Positions 24,946 through 37,025 of a stretch of 64,000 nt of DNA are shown in pieces. Source of the stretch: Branchiostoma floridae (lineage: Eukaryota; Chordata; Leptocardii; Amphioxiformes; Branchiostomatidae); contig NC_049991.1 in the NCBI RefSeq assembly GCF_000003815.2, forward strand, positions 15,332,202 through 15,396,201, in the 5' to 3' direction. Under the pieces are notes generated by a model that worked only from the letters and a program-made list of their open reading frames with translations, did no database searches and was not told where the DNA came from. Positions within the stretch are counted from its first letter, which is position 1; every line of letters begins with the position of its first letter. Position numbers and translations under genes: made by a program.

Positions 24946-27042
24946 AATAGACAGTGGGCTCTACATAGAAAATTGTCAAATTCCCTTTCCTGTCTCCTTG
25001 TGAGACAAACCCCTAACCTCCATCTGATGGGGAGCAACAGATGACAAACCGAACAGCGAGTGTGAGAGCACAGGCGATGAAATCATAATTCAGCCACTAC
25101 ATATATTTCAACTGCAGGAGTGTGACGTTTCATCACACAGCCTCATAACTCAAATAACTTCAACCTTCACTGCTTCAGACAAAAGCTGCTAGCTTGCTAG
25201 CATGCATTTTGATACAAGCCCAGGACATTGCGTAGGTGTCCCATAAAGCACTCAAACCAGTTTCTCAGAAACGTCTGCCCATATCCTTGGGTGTTATCCA
25301 CCATTTAACAGGCAAAATGGGAGCTTTCAAGAGGTGATGAGCATTATCATTAACATGTAGGCGACAGTGTGAGTGATCAAACTCGATGAGCTACAGTTTC
25401 TATCATTGTTCCAAATCGTATTTAGCAATTCTTCCAAAGGCAGTTTACGTAATGGATAAGGGAAGGCAAAAATTGTTGTGTATTAGTTTGTGCAAGAAGT
25501 CATACAAATTATTAGATAGTATCATTTCAAATCTGTGATTTAACATTTAGACCCAATTAGAGGGGTGAGTCTGATCGACAAAATGTGGACATGTCATTAA
25601 AGAAGATAAGGATTCTTAATAATACTTGTTTCAATAGGAAATTTTCTACTAATTTGTACCACTTAGTAGCAATGGACCTCTACTAGGTCACAATGGCCAG
25701 GTGGTCCTTATCTAAAGGTGATGACTTGTCTGTATCTGAAAAGCAGCAAGCAACATTAGCTTGTAAAGAATCCATGTATGTATGTGTGGGTGGGTGGATG
25801 GATGGCATTAACAGTCAGTACTGTAGGTGCTGGCTCATGAAGTCATTTCTGAACCTGAGTCAGCATAAAACATTGGCCAGGGAGAAATTCAAGTTCTTCT
25901 GAATTCAAGAGGCCAAGGTAGCTAACTGCCACGAATGGAGGCACCTTTTGTGGCTTGCTGGTTACAAAACTGACAGCCAATACTAGCGATCAGACAGTTT
26001 CCCCTGAAGCAAAATATGATGGCAGAAAGGCAATGATATTGTCTGGAGATGATAAAAAATAACAATTTTCAAGCAAAATACTCATAAATCAAATTACTAT
26101 AGATTATAATATAATCAAACACTGGATACCACTACATTCCAACTACTTAAAAGACCTAAATAAATGCAAGTTACACTATCTGATAGAGTGCCCTTCTGGA
26201 AGAGAGAGCCTATATGTAGGAATATTCTAATAATACCAGGTAATTCCCATTGCAGCAGTTGATAGATACGACAACTTTAACACACTATGGACACATCACA
26301 TTTAGCAGGTGCCCTCATGCTTGCCCCGCAATTACTGCCCACCACTAGCCTCTATTACTGCCACTGTTATCAATGTAAGGTGGTGTCAATGGGATCACAC
26401 AGGGGTAATTAAAAAAAGGGCCACATTTCCATCAAGACCAAGGGTGTCTACACACACTTCACTGGGAATAAACCATTTACAATAAGACTTTGTGAATACC
26501 AATAAGTTTTTCAGGTATTTGTTGGTGTGAAGATGATCAACTAATACAACATATGTAAACTAGGACCATATTTGCATAATTAATGAGAAACACATATAAT
26601 AAATCAGTCATCGCCATTTGACGAAGGTCAGGGGCCTCCTTCAGTTTTAAGCACTCGCCCCTCCCCAGCTATATTTCAGATTTCAGGTAAAATAAAATAA
26701 AAAAGGACAACTATGTTATGATTGCCTCATAAGATTTGAATCATAAGATCAAATCAATAACACAAATAACTGAACAACCCAGTTGATGTCTTCCATCCTC
26801 AAAAATAGGCCAGCTGACTATTCAGACTAATTACAAAATCAAAGTTCTACTAATAGTACTATCATGGGAAATGGATTCATCATGTGGTCACATTAATATA
26901 AATTGCTAGCACAGAAGCACAGCAAACACTCATTAGTAAATGATGTTCTCCTAATTTGATTATTGTCACAAAAAATCAATGGCATGGAATGACGCTTAAC
27001 AGAGAGGGGAGGAGTTGCTACAATCAAAGGTGACATGCTAGG

Positions 27043-27157
27043 ACAGGAATGATTATTCTTGTCATAGTAATCTAGACAATAAAGGTAATCATTTACTATT
27101 ATCACAAATATAACTTAAGACAGGAATGATAATTCTTGTCCAGTAATCTAAACAATC
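27043..27157. repeat. Direct repeat, about 39 bp, 76 bp apart
   Basis: The block ACAGGAATGATTATTCTTGT followed by a TAATCTAGACAAT motif at about 27043 recurs at about 27119 with few changes. Confidence 0.8.
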
Positions 27158-29689
27158 ATCAAATTACCAACGTTCAACAAATGAACAAAAGCATCTATTT
27201 TCCAAGCACATCCCAGCCATTTACACCATTAAGAAGGATGCTTTTTCCACATTAAATATAAAATGCCCTGATCACAATGTCATGCATCTTTGCATTACAA
27301 CTCCTACAGGGAGTACCTGCTTCTATTCTACTTTCTTGCCTTGAGGCCTACTAACCCTTCTCATGTGTAAAAATACAAGGAACCCCCTGATAGTAGTCAC
27401 CCACCATTCTCCTATAGTAAAAATACATGGAACCCCCTGACAGAAGCCATCAAAAGGGGTGCCCAGAGATGGAGCTGCACATTGACGCATCACCGTACAG
27501 TAGAGCGGGTACCGCTCACCTCTGGATGACTCCACACTGAGCTGGCACTGATGGCCATGTAATGTAGGCTTTATGAAGGTGACCCCAACCATCAATTACG
27601 GTGCATCAAGCCCTGAAAATACCAGGACTTTGGTCCCTAAGTGCTACTCACTGTGAGCACACAATACAAATTCTGACGCCGACAAAGCAATAGAAATGCA
27701 ATCTTTGTGCTTCGACTACAATCTAATTATTAGAAGAATGTACATACCACAATCTAATAATGTGCATCTCTCCACCCCAGTCTCTCCAAAATTAGCTGTA
27801 ATCCACAGAAATCAATACAATCCAAAACATGTATGAGACACCACCTGTGTGTCAAAGTAATGAAAAAAGCCTGTACCTTTGAATCATATCAGAACTGTAC
27901 AGGAACAGGAAGGAACATCCTGAAGCCGGGCTTGTAGATTGCGATCACACTGCCTCCAGCTTTGAATGCGGCACACAGTGCTCGTCTTCGGGAAGCAGAA
28001 AAAAATCATTCATGAGCGCCCATCCACAAACTAATTTACGAGCGCAATCTCCCGGTACAGTTACCATCTATAGAGTTGGTGGGATGACAAATGTTATCCT
28101 CGCTGTATCACCATCGGTCACGGAGAACAGAACGTGTGGCTCGTGTGGCTTAGCAGATGCCAAGTGCAAACTGCGCATGTAGCACGCTCCTGTAGTAAAC
28201 TTTCATTGCCTGAGGTTATGCTCTACTAATTATCAGAAGCATGCAAACTCCTTCCCAAAGATAAAAGATCTACTTGATACAAATACATGTGCATCTTGCA
28301 TGCTTAATCCTTACCTTTTTTTCAGACTGTACACTGTATGTTATAACTGTATGGTACATGATTCCTCAATTTTCAATTAACACTTCCAACAGAGATTCTA
28401 GTACATAAAAACCTGTAATGCATGTAATACATCCATTTGTGGCCTGTAGGGATTTGCCAATGGCTCCATGAAGAATGTTATTGTTAAAATCAGCAATTTG
28501 CCACACCGTAAGTCATTATTCAAAACTTAATGGTACAAAGGTCATTTTAATCATTCATCTTTATAGAAATTTTTTTAATGATAGAATCAAATCTGAAAAT
28601 CAAATTCTGGTAAATAAAGTGGAAAAATCTCTTTTACACTTTTTTTCCTAAAAACTTCCCCTGCCTAACCTTCTAAATGAACATCATCCTTTGTATCATC
28701 GTTGAGACAGAGCGATTGATGGGTTTTGCGTGAAAGCAAGGTGAGTTATGAATATGGTATATTGTATACTGGAGGACCTTTCAAAAAAAGATGGAGCTGT
28801 ATCAAATATCTGGATGCACAATTTAATAAATAATTCAATAGTACCCTAAGGCAAAGGGATGTTTGTCCAAATGGCTGACAACTAACTGTATATCATATGC
28901 ATCCATGTCAATAGGAAATGTCTCATGATGGTAAGGTTATATGGACTCCGTGAACTGCTGATATATGCATTTTGACTTCTGAATTTTTTGCAAAAGATGA
29001 GTATACAGCATGAGCAGTACCAGCCATCCCTTCGTATTGTGCTGCATGTCATGTTGGCATCATGCATACAATCCTACAAAAAGATATTAGTTATGGTGAG
29101 GTGTGTAACAGAGTCATCATACCAACAAGCCTTTGCCAATATTTCATCTAAAGTATGGCTCCATTTCAGTCCCGAATTCACTATTTTTAGGCACAGCAAT
29201 TTACATCGACAGCCTTGCTGATTTGCTCTGATAAAAATACCATCAGTTTCACAATCTTCAATCACTACTAGTACATGGCTATTAACTTAATGTACATGCA
29301 TGTTGTTAGCATGCTGCTCATTTGACATCAGATCCTAGCTAGTATCCATCAAACCTAAGCTCACTTGACCTGCAAGTTGGCCTAAAATGGTGAGCACTGC
29401 AGTTGGTGCTGTGAGTAGTGACGTTTCTGTCACCACGGGTAACTGAAAGGCGCTACACGCTGATATAAGCTTCAGATACCAGCAACCTGCTGACTAATGC
29501 TCTCATGCTTGCTATGATTAATGGGCGAGTAAGGAAACTCCAAGTTAGAGCGCTATGGTACCGATCTGTTATCTTGCCATCGTGCGTCACCTCACCACGC
29601 ATTTTGAATCAGAGTTTGCTGTGGAAGTCAAGAAAAAATGGTCTACTATCATCTTAACTACACTAAAATGAAAGATTTGGTGACAATCT

Positions 29690-29794
29690 TAGCCTGGGTA
29701 CCATCCGATTTCTACCGGGGCTCCTTACACTCGCTTCCTTTTTAGGGGAGTGAGTGTATTAAGCCCCGGTAGAAATTGTATGGTACCCAGGCTA
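29690..29794. mobile_element. Fold-back MITE with 8-bp target-site duplication
   Basis: Long inverted arms (outer ends TAGCCTGGGTACCAT and ATGGTACCCAGGCTA, inner part TTTCTACCGGGGCT and its complement) enclose a small loop. The flanking octamer GACAATCT occurs at 29682-29689 and 29795-29802, a target duplication of the size made by hAT transposases. It belongs to the same family as the element at 50745-50855. Confidence 0.85.
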
Positions 29795-30111
29795 GACAAT
29801 CTGGGATATTTACAACAATCTAAGATTTTGCAATCTAGGCACAGATACACTCATACAACACATTGCACATGACTCATGAGCAATTGCCAACAATAACAAG
29901 AGCTTATCCTACCTTGTATCAGTAGAGTGTTTAATATGCATAGGGTTCTACATCTCACGCCTGGAGGCAGGATGTACCCATGCTGTTCCCCGAGAGCTAC
30001 AATCAATAACTCGCCGTGAAAAATTGAAGAAGCAAGCGGGCAACAAATGGAGGACAACTCTCATCCCGGGCTGACCAATCCAGCTAATGCACACGAGGAT
30101 TAAGTTCAGGC

Positions 30112-30211
30112 NNNNNNNNNNNNNNNNNNNNNNNNNNNNNNNNNNNNNNNNNNNNNNNNNNNNNNNNNNNNNNNNNNNNNNNNNNNNNNNNNNNNNNNNN
30201 NNNNNNNNNNN
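30112..30211. other. Assembly gap (100 N)
   Basis: Exactly 100 N, the conventional size for a gap of unknown length. Confidence 0.99.
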
Positions 30212-30699
30212 AGATGCATATTTTTTTCAATCAAAGATGAGTTCTTAACATTGTAATTACTTTATCTGCTGCTTTATTTCCATTGGGCATATTGCTGTTA
30301 CTTATGTAGTGGGCCCCCTGGAAATCAACTAAAAAATTGAAGGGGCTACCCACATGTCTGGAGATGAATAAATAAATAAATAAACTAGTCTATTACTTCT
30401 TCCTTTGAGATACATAGAAAAAATGTAACTTAAGTTAGAACAAAAGCTCTCAAGAGTACAAGTGGACTTATAGTTATAGCAAAATAGTGTGGCCTTGAAC
30501 AAGAACCAAATTGCATCTTAAAGCATTGTAAAGAGAAACAAATAAATAAACATTGTCTATTATGACTGACTTAGCAGCTGGCAGAAAATATGCATAACGT
30601 AAACATTGTACATTGTTGGGTTGCTGACAGGTTGGCGATCAGGTACAAAGACCATATACATCAAAAACTTAAACAATTCGGACAGGTCATGACCAAACT

Positions 30700-30950
30700 G
30701 GTGGCACAGTGAGCAGTTGCGGGATGGTAACTTTGTGGTTATCTAGGGTCGATGACTCAGAAACTGGAGGTATCAGGTCCCGTAAGTTGCGCCCTTGGGA
30801 AAGGTGCTTTACACCAAAATATTTTTCACTCAGCTCAGGTGTAAATAAGTACCTAACTTAGGCTGAGGACATTCCTCAGGTAGGACCTTGTGTTTGACAA
30901 GAGTTCCACATAAAGCATGTTAAAGAACCCACCACACTTTAATCATATAA
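30700..30950 (+). mobile_element. SINE with conserved GCCCTTGGGAAAGG module
   Basis: The segment GCCCTTGGGAAAGGTGCTTT followed by a CAGGTGTAAATAAGTACCT motif also occurs, with small changes, in the element at 37596-37870. The tRNA-like head here is weak. Its boundaries are approximate. Confidence 0.5.
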
Positions 30951-31549
30951 GAGTAGGTGTCCATCTACTGTGAGTGGATCAAATATATCAGGTTGGATAT
31001 GCAGCTTGTGCTCTTGAACAGTACAAACCTGGTGTGTTATGCCATTATGGGGTTTACATGGGGATGTAATACAAACAATGACACAAACAAATTATCTACT
31101 TTTTCCAGCAGTATTCCACTGTTAGGTATTTCTGCAGCTGCAGTGGTCTGAACATCTTGCAGCTGCAGTCTTTTTTCAAAATGATCTCTCCACTTTTCCA
31201 GTCGAGGTACTACAAAAAGTAAAACATCTTGCGGAGCATAAAGTTCAGGAGAAGTGTTGCATTATGTAAATACAACCAACAGATATCGCACGGTCCGGTT
31301 TCCTGACATTTTGATGGAGTGTTCCTTATCATCGTCCAACAGTAACAGCAGGCGCCTTTCGCTGAAAAAAAATCCCACCCGGACTTACACAGTCGCACTT
31401 ACTCCTGCGCCTGGCAAGAACGAAACAGCGCTTTTAATCGCACTTACTTCCCCGCTGAGATCAATGTTACAACGCAGACCACATCATCTAGTACGTGTCC
31501 ACAAATTATTTGTCAAAAACAAAAGGAAAAGTTAGGGAAGCACCGTTAC

Positions 31550-31765
31550 CTTGAAATTCCGGATGTCAAATTTCTCTGTCTGTGTGGCTGTGCCTCCGCA
31601 AAAATAAGTCACAGGTTGAAGACAGATTAAGCCTACTTGTTATCCGACATTGCAAAAGTGGTCGAAAAGCGCCTGGTCTACCTCAGGAGCGCCCAGAAAT
31701 AGCAAAACACGACGGACAATGATGAGGACGACACGAACACATTTGCAAACCCGCCATGATTAATC
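31550..31765 (-). other. Candidate non-coding first exon (possibly TBC1D16 5' UTR)
   Basis: On the minus strand the sequence is less AT-rich than its surroundings, contains CATGGCGGG near 31757, and ends in TTTCAAG followed by donor GTAACG (31549-31548). The only early ATG opens a 24-codon frame that stops. It faces CCDC40 with about 550 bp between them. Assignment to TBC1D16 is an inference from orientation and synteny. A long non-coding RNA or another promoter is equally possible. Confidence 0.35.
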
Positions 31766-32309
31766 TGGAATGGTCCACCAGACAAGTAAAGGGGGTACTA
31801 AATATTCATGATGAAGACTACAAATTCTTTTTGAATAAAATTGATAATATTGTACTAGAAGAATTTTTTTAATTGATTGAATGTTCTTGAATTTTAAATG
31901 ACTTGTGTACTTTATGTTTGATTCTAAGATATTGAGAAAGTTGTGTCAACAAGAGCACCACATGATAAAATGAAACCTCTCAAAATTGTGACTTGTCGAA
32001 GACCAGTCCATCTAGTCATATAGGTGTAAATAAGATCATTAATCGTCTTAATAAAAACAATATCCTTCTATAAAAGTTATGATTATGTCTTAGAATATTG
32101 ATTATTTTTATATTTAAAGTAATTTTAGATTTTAATATCATTTTATCGGGATATTCCTAAAATTGGGTATTTCGGTACAATTTATTTTACCATGTAATTA
32201 ATGGCTTCGTCCAATTTTCTCGTTCCCAGGATAATGACCACGGGGTGCTGAGAACGAGTTTCCTTCCCGTGATCCTTCAGAGTGTTTTCCTACCTTGGCA
32301 ACAACCAAC
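31766..32309. promoter_or_regulatory. Putative bidirectional promoter between TBC1D16 (5' exon) and CCDC40
   Basis: An interval of about 540 bp between a candidate minus-strand first exon and the CCDC40 start codon. No TATA box is obvious. An RFX X-box-like site lies at its CCDC40 end. The bidirectional role is inferred from gene orientation. Confidence 0.4.
32289..32303 (+). promoter_or_regulatory. RFX X-box-like motif just upstream of CCDC40 ATG
   Basis: The sequence CCTACCTTGGCAACA contains a strong RFX right half-site (GGCAAC) and a degenerate left half (CTACC) at the usual spacing. X-boxes bound by RFX factors are the standard promoter element of ciliary genes. The site lies only about 7 bp before the start codon. 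Confidence 0.5.
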
Positions 32310-35300
32310 ATGGCGGATCAAGAGGATAGGTACGAAATTTGTGATTTTCCTTCGACGTTTCCTAATGAAAATCAAAGAGTATCATAGTATCTGACGTGTC
32401 TATCGTGTTTTTAAAAACTTTAGATCTTTTTAGTTAAGCTGAATCTCTCAAGTTGGCAAAAATCATTGTGTTTTATGAAGTTTTTGGTCAGTCAATCAGG
32501 TGCTATTAAAGCTACGTTGATTGTTATGGTTTCTGATTCTAAGACAAAGAAATTTGGAAACTAAATGTTGTTGAAATTATGACCTCTTGAGTTTGTCGAC
32601 ACAGCCTAAGCGTTTCAAATGCATGTATTTGATAAGGATTAAGTATTATCCTATTCTGTTGAGTAAGCAATTTACATGTCTTGCTAAAGTTGCTTGTACG
32701 TTTACCAGTTTTTATAGTATCAATGATACTGTAAATGCAATTAATTTCGCGGGGATTTAATTTCGCGGTAGCGGGAAAAATGACTTTTCGCGGTGGATTT
32801 AAGTTCGCGGTAACACCATAGACTGCAATCTAAGACCATAGTAGAAAAATGTTCGCGGTGGATTTAAATTCGCGGTGCAGTGGTCACCGCGAAAACCGCG
32901 AACATTAATCCACCGCGAACATTTATGCATTTACAGTATCATAGATGAAATCAACATCATTTTGATAGTTGCTGTTGACAATACAACTACAAGAAAGAGT
33001 AGAGTAGAGCAGATTAGATTCTTCCATTGGGAAGCAGTTTTCTGCTGTTGCAACTGTGGCTTTTCAAATGGCAAATTTAGCAGTGTAATGACCACAAACA
33101 GTATTGATGGCTGCATCCTAAACAAGGAGGTTCTTGATCCTAAACAACAAAGTAAACATAAAAGAAATGTTACAGACAGTTAAGTCATGAAGTTGCGAAA
33201 ATGAAACCATAACTGAGTCTTGATATGACTATAGTATGATATGGCTACATGAGACACAGTTAGAAAATAAGAATTAACATGACCTGCATTATATTAGCCT
33301 GGATGCCAGACTGTTTCCAGGGTCTATACAGCCTGACTCCTTGGCTCTGGGGCCAACTAGCCTTACTAAACTCTGCCCCCAGCGGCTGGCTCTACGAGGG
33401 GGTCATTAACCCCAGCCTGGGATGGGAGAGGATGGGGCCAACATGCCACCAAGGAAATTCTAAAGCAGGCCCTGAGTTAGACCCTGATAGATGTCATTGA
33501 GATTGGGTCGGCGTCTGGTATCCAGGATAACAATATAATTACAGATATCCCATTTGAATAACACCTGTTGTTACACAGATGATAATGGTGTCACCTTTTC
33601 TCCCCCAGACCCCCATCAGTGAAGGAAGGAGAGGAAGCTGAGCAGCCTCCTCCTGAAGCAGAGGCGCCTCCTGGTGAGTCTATCGCTTACTGCAGTTTCA
33701 AGATTCAGAAACTCTCATTCTCAACGATTGCAAATCAACTTGCATAAGGCAGTTGTTGACTTGACCCCTCATTCATGATAATGATTATGGAGTTATTTGC
33801 GCAGCTCTTTTTTTGTTTGTGTTAACTACAGAACCTGTAGTTTGTTACATGTACAATGTGCCTCCATAAAAAAGCTAATTGTTTTGGGTGTCAGTGTGTG
33901 TGTTCGAATGTCTGTGTTTGTTGGTCAGTGTGTTTGTGTTTCCGGAGATTTGAGGTCAGTATAATTTAAAGACCTCTGGTTGGGTTGTAATGAGGTATGT
34001 GGGTAGGTCTTTGGAGGATGAAGCTCAAGACTGATCATTGGTCTCCCGGTGGCTGTCCTTGGTACTGAAGAAGAATTATTGGGTTTTGAATATCTTGTTG
34101 AAGGAAATGGTTGAATTACAATGCACTTTGTTTCTGTAACTGTAAAGCGGAGGCAGCAGAAGCCTTGGAGGTGCCTGCAGAGGAGAAAGCCGCCAGCAGG
34201 CCTGCATCAGCCAAGTCGGGCAAGTCTGTCACTGATGTGGTGTCACAGGTCACGGTTCAAGCTTTGAAGGAGGTGAGTATCTCTGCTAACACAACTTACT
34301 ATGAAGTATAGTCCCTCATTGATTACCTCTTAAGATAATCATCATTTGGGAGAGTTCTTCACTTTGATGAATTTTTTTTAACTTAGTAAATTCTTTTGGT
34401 GTATTGAAAAATATGTATATACTCAGAAAACAAATGGTGTTCATTAGCTTCATGTATACTTGACTTGTTGGAACAGTGTTATTTCTATGCAAGTGTAGGA
34501 ATATCATTGTAAATTAGCCTGGTATCATACCATATTAAAGCTCCAAAGTCTCTTCTGTCCTAGTCTTCCGCGTATTTGCGGCGAGTACAGAAGATACTAA
34601 TTGTGAATGTGATGTTCAGCTATATGTACCAAGAGCGGTGAAATCACTTTTAAGAAAAGTGATCACTGTCTACCTTATGATTATCACCCAATTGATCATG
34701 CATGTATCCTCAAAACCTCATCACTGAGCTTGGCTCTAACCTGTGCATGTCTCGTGTCGTTCCATCTATCCGTCGTCCTCCCTTCACAGCCGTCAGGAGA
34801 GGAAGAGGTAACCAGTGCTGTATCACCGTTATTCACTGTGTGTCTAACAGCATTGTTGTGAACTAGTTCTTCTGCGTGGTTGTGTTTTGTGTTTTAGAGT
34901 CACGTTTCCTTTGTTCCCATGCACACACTGTGTATATGTACAATGTATACCTGGTACAATTGCTGTGGTTTTAGGATAGAGTTTATATCTATTTGTTGTG
35001 ATGTTGAGAACCTCAGCTAAGTGTTTGCTGTTGGTTTCTCTTCTAATTTAATATGCTCACCACTTGGTTTCTTTGTGTTGATTAGATAATAATACCTAGA
35101 TGATCAGATTTCTACAAGTGTGTGTGATTTTTCTTTCCAGGTGAACTTGGTTGACAATGTGTGTTTGGCTGCAGTGAAGTTATCCCAGTATAATATAATA
35201 TCTCTGGAAGTCGTTTTCTAGTTTGACAATTGCATCACACATTTCCTCACATTTACAGTTCAAGTTACCAGACATGCCTGCAGAACAGGCAGCGGAGGGA

Positions 35301-37025
35301 GGGGAGGAGCAGCAGCCAACAGAACAGCCAGCAGAGGGGGAGGTTGCAGAGGGAGAACAGCCAGGAGATGTAGAACAGCCAGAAGGTGAAATTTAGGACA
35401 TAACATATGAAACATGTCGATCAACCTTTTAACTGAACCCTAAAATAGGTTGACATACAAATACATGTAGAACTGAACCTTTCCTATTTTCAATTACAAA
35501 AAATAAATGGGATTGGATGACACTAACTAGCCTCTATAGCAGGATCTAGGGCTTCTTTTTCTGATGGCATAGATGGTAATTGAACTTGGTTACTATTACA
35601 CTCGTGTGACCCTAGTGCAATAGAAACCAAGTGCAATAGAAGTCAGGAAAAAAGTCCAAGAGCCTGCTAAGAAAGCTTACCTTTATCAATGAAAAACTCT
35701 CTTAAAAGCTACCATACAGAGGAAACATTCTAATTACCTTTTCTTGTTGCTCCAGGTGCTGAGCAGCCTGAGGCCGAACCATCTCAGCCCGTGGCAGAGG
35801 GGGAGGAAGCTCCTGCAGAGGCCCCTGCTGAAGGGGAGGTGGCAGCAGAGGAGGCTCCCCCTGCAGAAGAAGTGGAACGTCCCATGAGTGGAACCAAGCC
35901 TCCTTCTAAACCCACCAGCAGAGCAGGTAGACAATGGGACATTGTTGTAATGATCATGAACTAATCTAGGCTGAAGTATTCGTATGGCATTACGTTTTTT
36001 CAGAAAATACATCTCAGTACATATCATACTGTAGAAAAATAATGTTCTCGATACACAGCCAATGTGTGACTGGCATTTACCTGGCCAACTTTTGGTAACT
36101 TGTCATCAGCTACCTTTCATTCATTATTACTGATTCTTCCTTGGCATATTTTATTTTGCTCTGAGTGTTTAAATGAAACATAACGTTCTAGTATGAACAG
36201 CTTGTCCCTTGGATATCACCATTAGTTACAGTGAAGAATGGAGTTTGAAGTCCTTGTTGTCATGTGTTGGTCACAGGAAGTGCCAGGTCAGGTGGAGAGA
36301 GGCCCGGCAGTGGCCGGCCTGGCAGCGGTCGGCCTGGCAGCGGTCGGCCTGCAGAGGGGGAGAGGCCACCCAGTGGGCCTCGTGCTGCTAGTGAGGCTGG
36401 TAAGTCAAGGCAATGAAGACAAGGAATCATTATGATAGACTTTAATTCTAAATGGAACTTATGTGGCCTGGCTGTCTTACTGAGGGATGCCTATGGTAAA
36501 AAATACTAAAACTTTTAGTAAAAGATGTGAGTTAGCTTGAGGAATGCTTTGTCCTCCATACATTGTGTATCTTTGGAAATCCTCTAGCAGTATTTGTGGA
36601 TTACTATTTGTAATCATATCTAATAGTATTGCACAATCACGTAGTGTACAACAATATCTCTACTCTTACTGTGTAATTTGGACCTGTAACCAATATTTAG
36701 TGCATGTCGGGCACAGTTGATATTGAACCGCAAACTAGGAACAGACTGCCTTACTTCCAACGCACATGCAGGCAGTACAGTGTAAAGAAACCTCTCTCAT
36801 GGCTCTATCATATGCATTAATTAAACCCCAGGTTTGAGTGCTGGAGGAGTGAGCGCTGGTATGATCAGCACAGAGCTGCCGACGGGGATGACACGATTCG
36901 AGACACAGCCTGGGATGGACAGTGACCTGGAGGAGGGAGCAGAGGAGATGGAGGAGGCAGAGGAAGGGTACTCTGACACGGAGAGCGAGGGGGAGAGCGA
37001 GATGGTGGTTCTGGACCCTGACCAC
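32310..37025 (+). CDS. CCDC40: CCDC40 exons 1-8: acidic, low-complexity N-terminal region
   Basis: Exons: 32310-32329, 33609-33673, 34148-34272, 34790-34807, 35259-35385, 35756-35926, 36277-36399 and 36832-37025. Exon 4 is an 18-nt microexon in phase 0 encoding PSGEEE, with acceptor TTCACAG and donor GTAACC. Exons 5 and 6 encode repeated EQP, AEGEE and PAEA motifs. Exon 7 holds an in-frame 15-bp repeat giving three PGSGR units. Exon 8 ends in an acidic patch ([24 protein letters not shown]) leading into VLDPDH, where the conserved body begins. This region is poorly conserved in the family; its exons are supported by splice signals and unbroken phase. Confidence 0.85.

Larger units (their letters stand above)
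14125..31549. other. Long non-coding stretch upstream of TBC1D16 (5' UTR intron or intergenic)
   Basis: AT-rich sequence without a supported coding exon. It contains a SINE on the minus strand (about 18950-19150), a LINE 3' end relic (about 22495-22695), hAT-like terminus fragments (about 23740-23845 and 24690-24945), short direct duplications near 27043-27157 and 27362-27445, an inverted-repeat transposon with 8-bp target duplication (29690-29794), an assembly gap (30112-30211) and a SINE (30700-30950). A less AT-rich patch at 27900-28200 could be a promoter or exon, but nothing decisive is visible. Confidence 0.7.
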
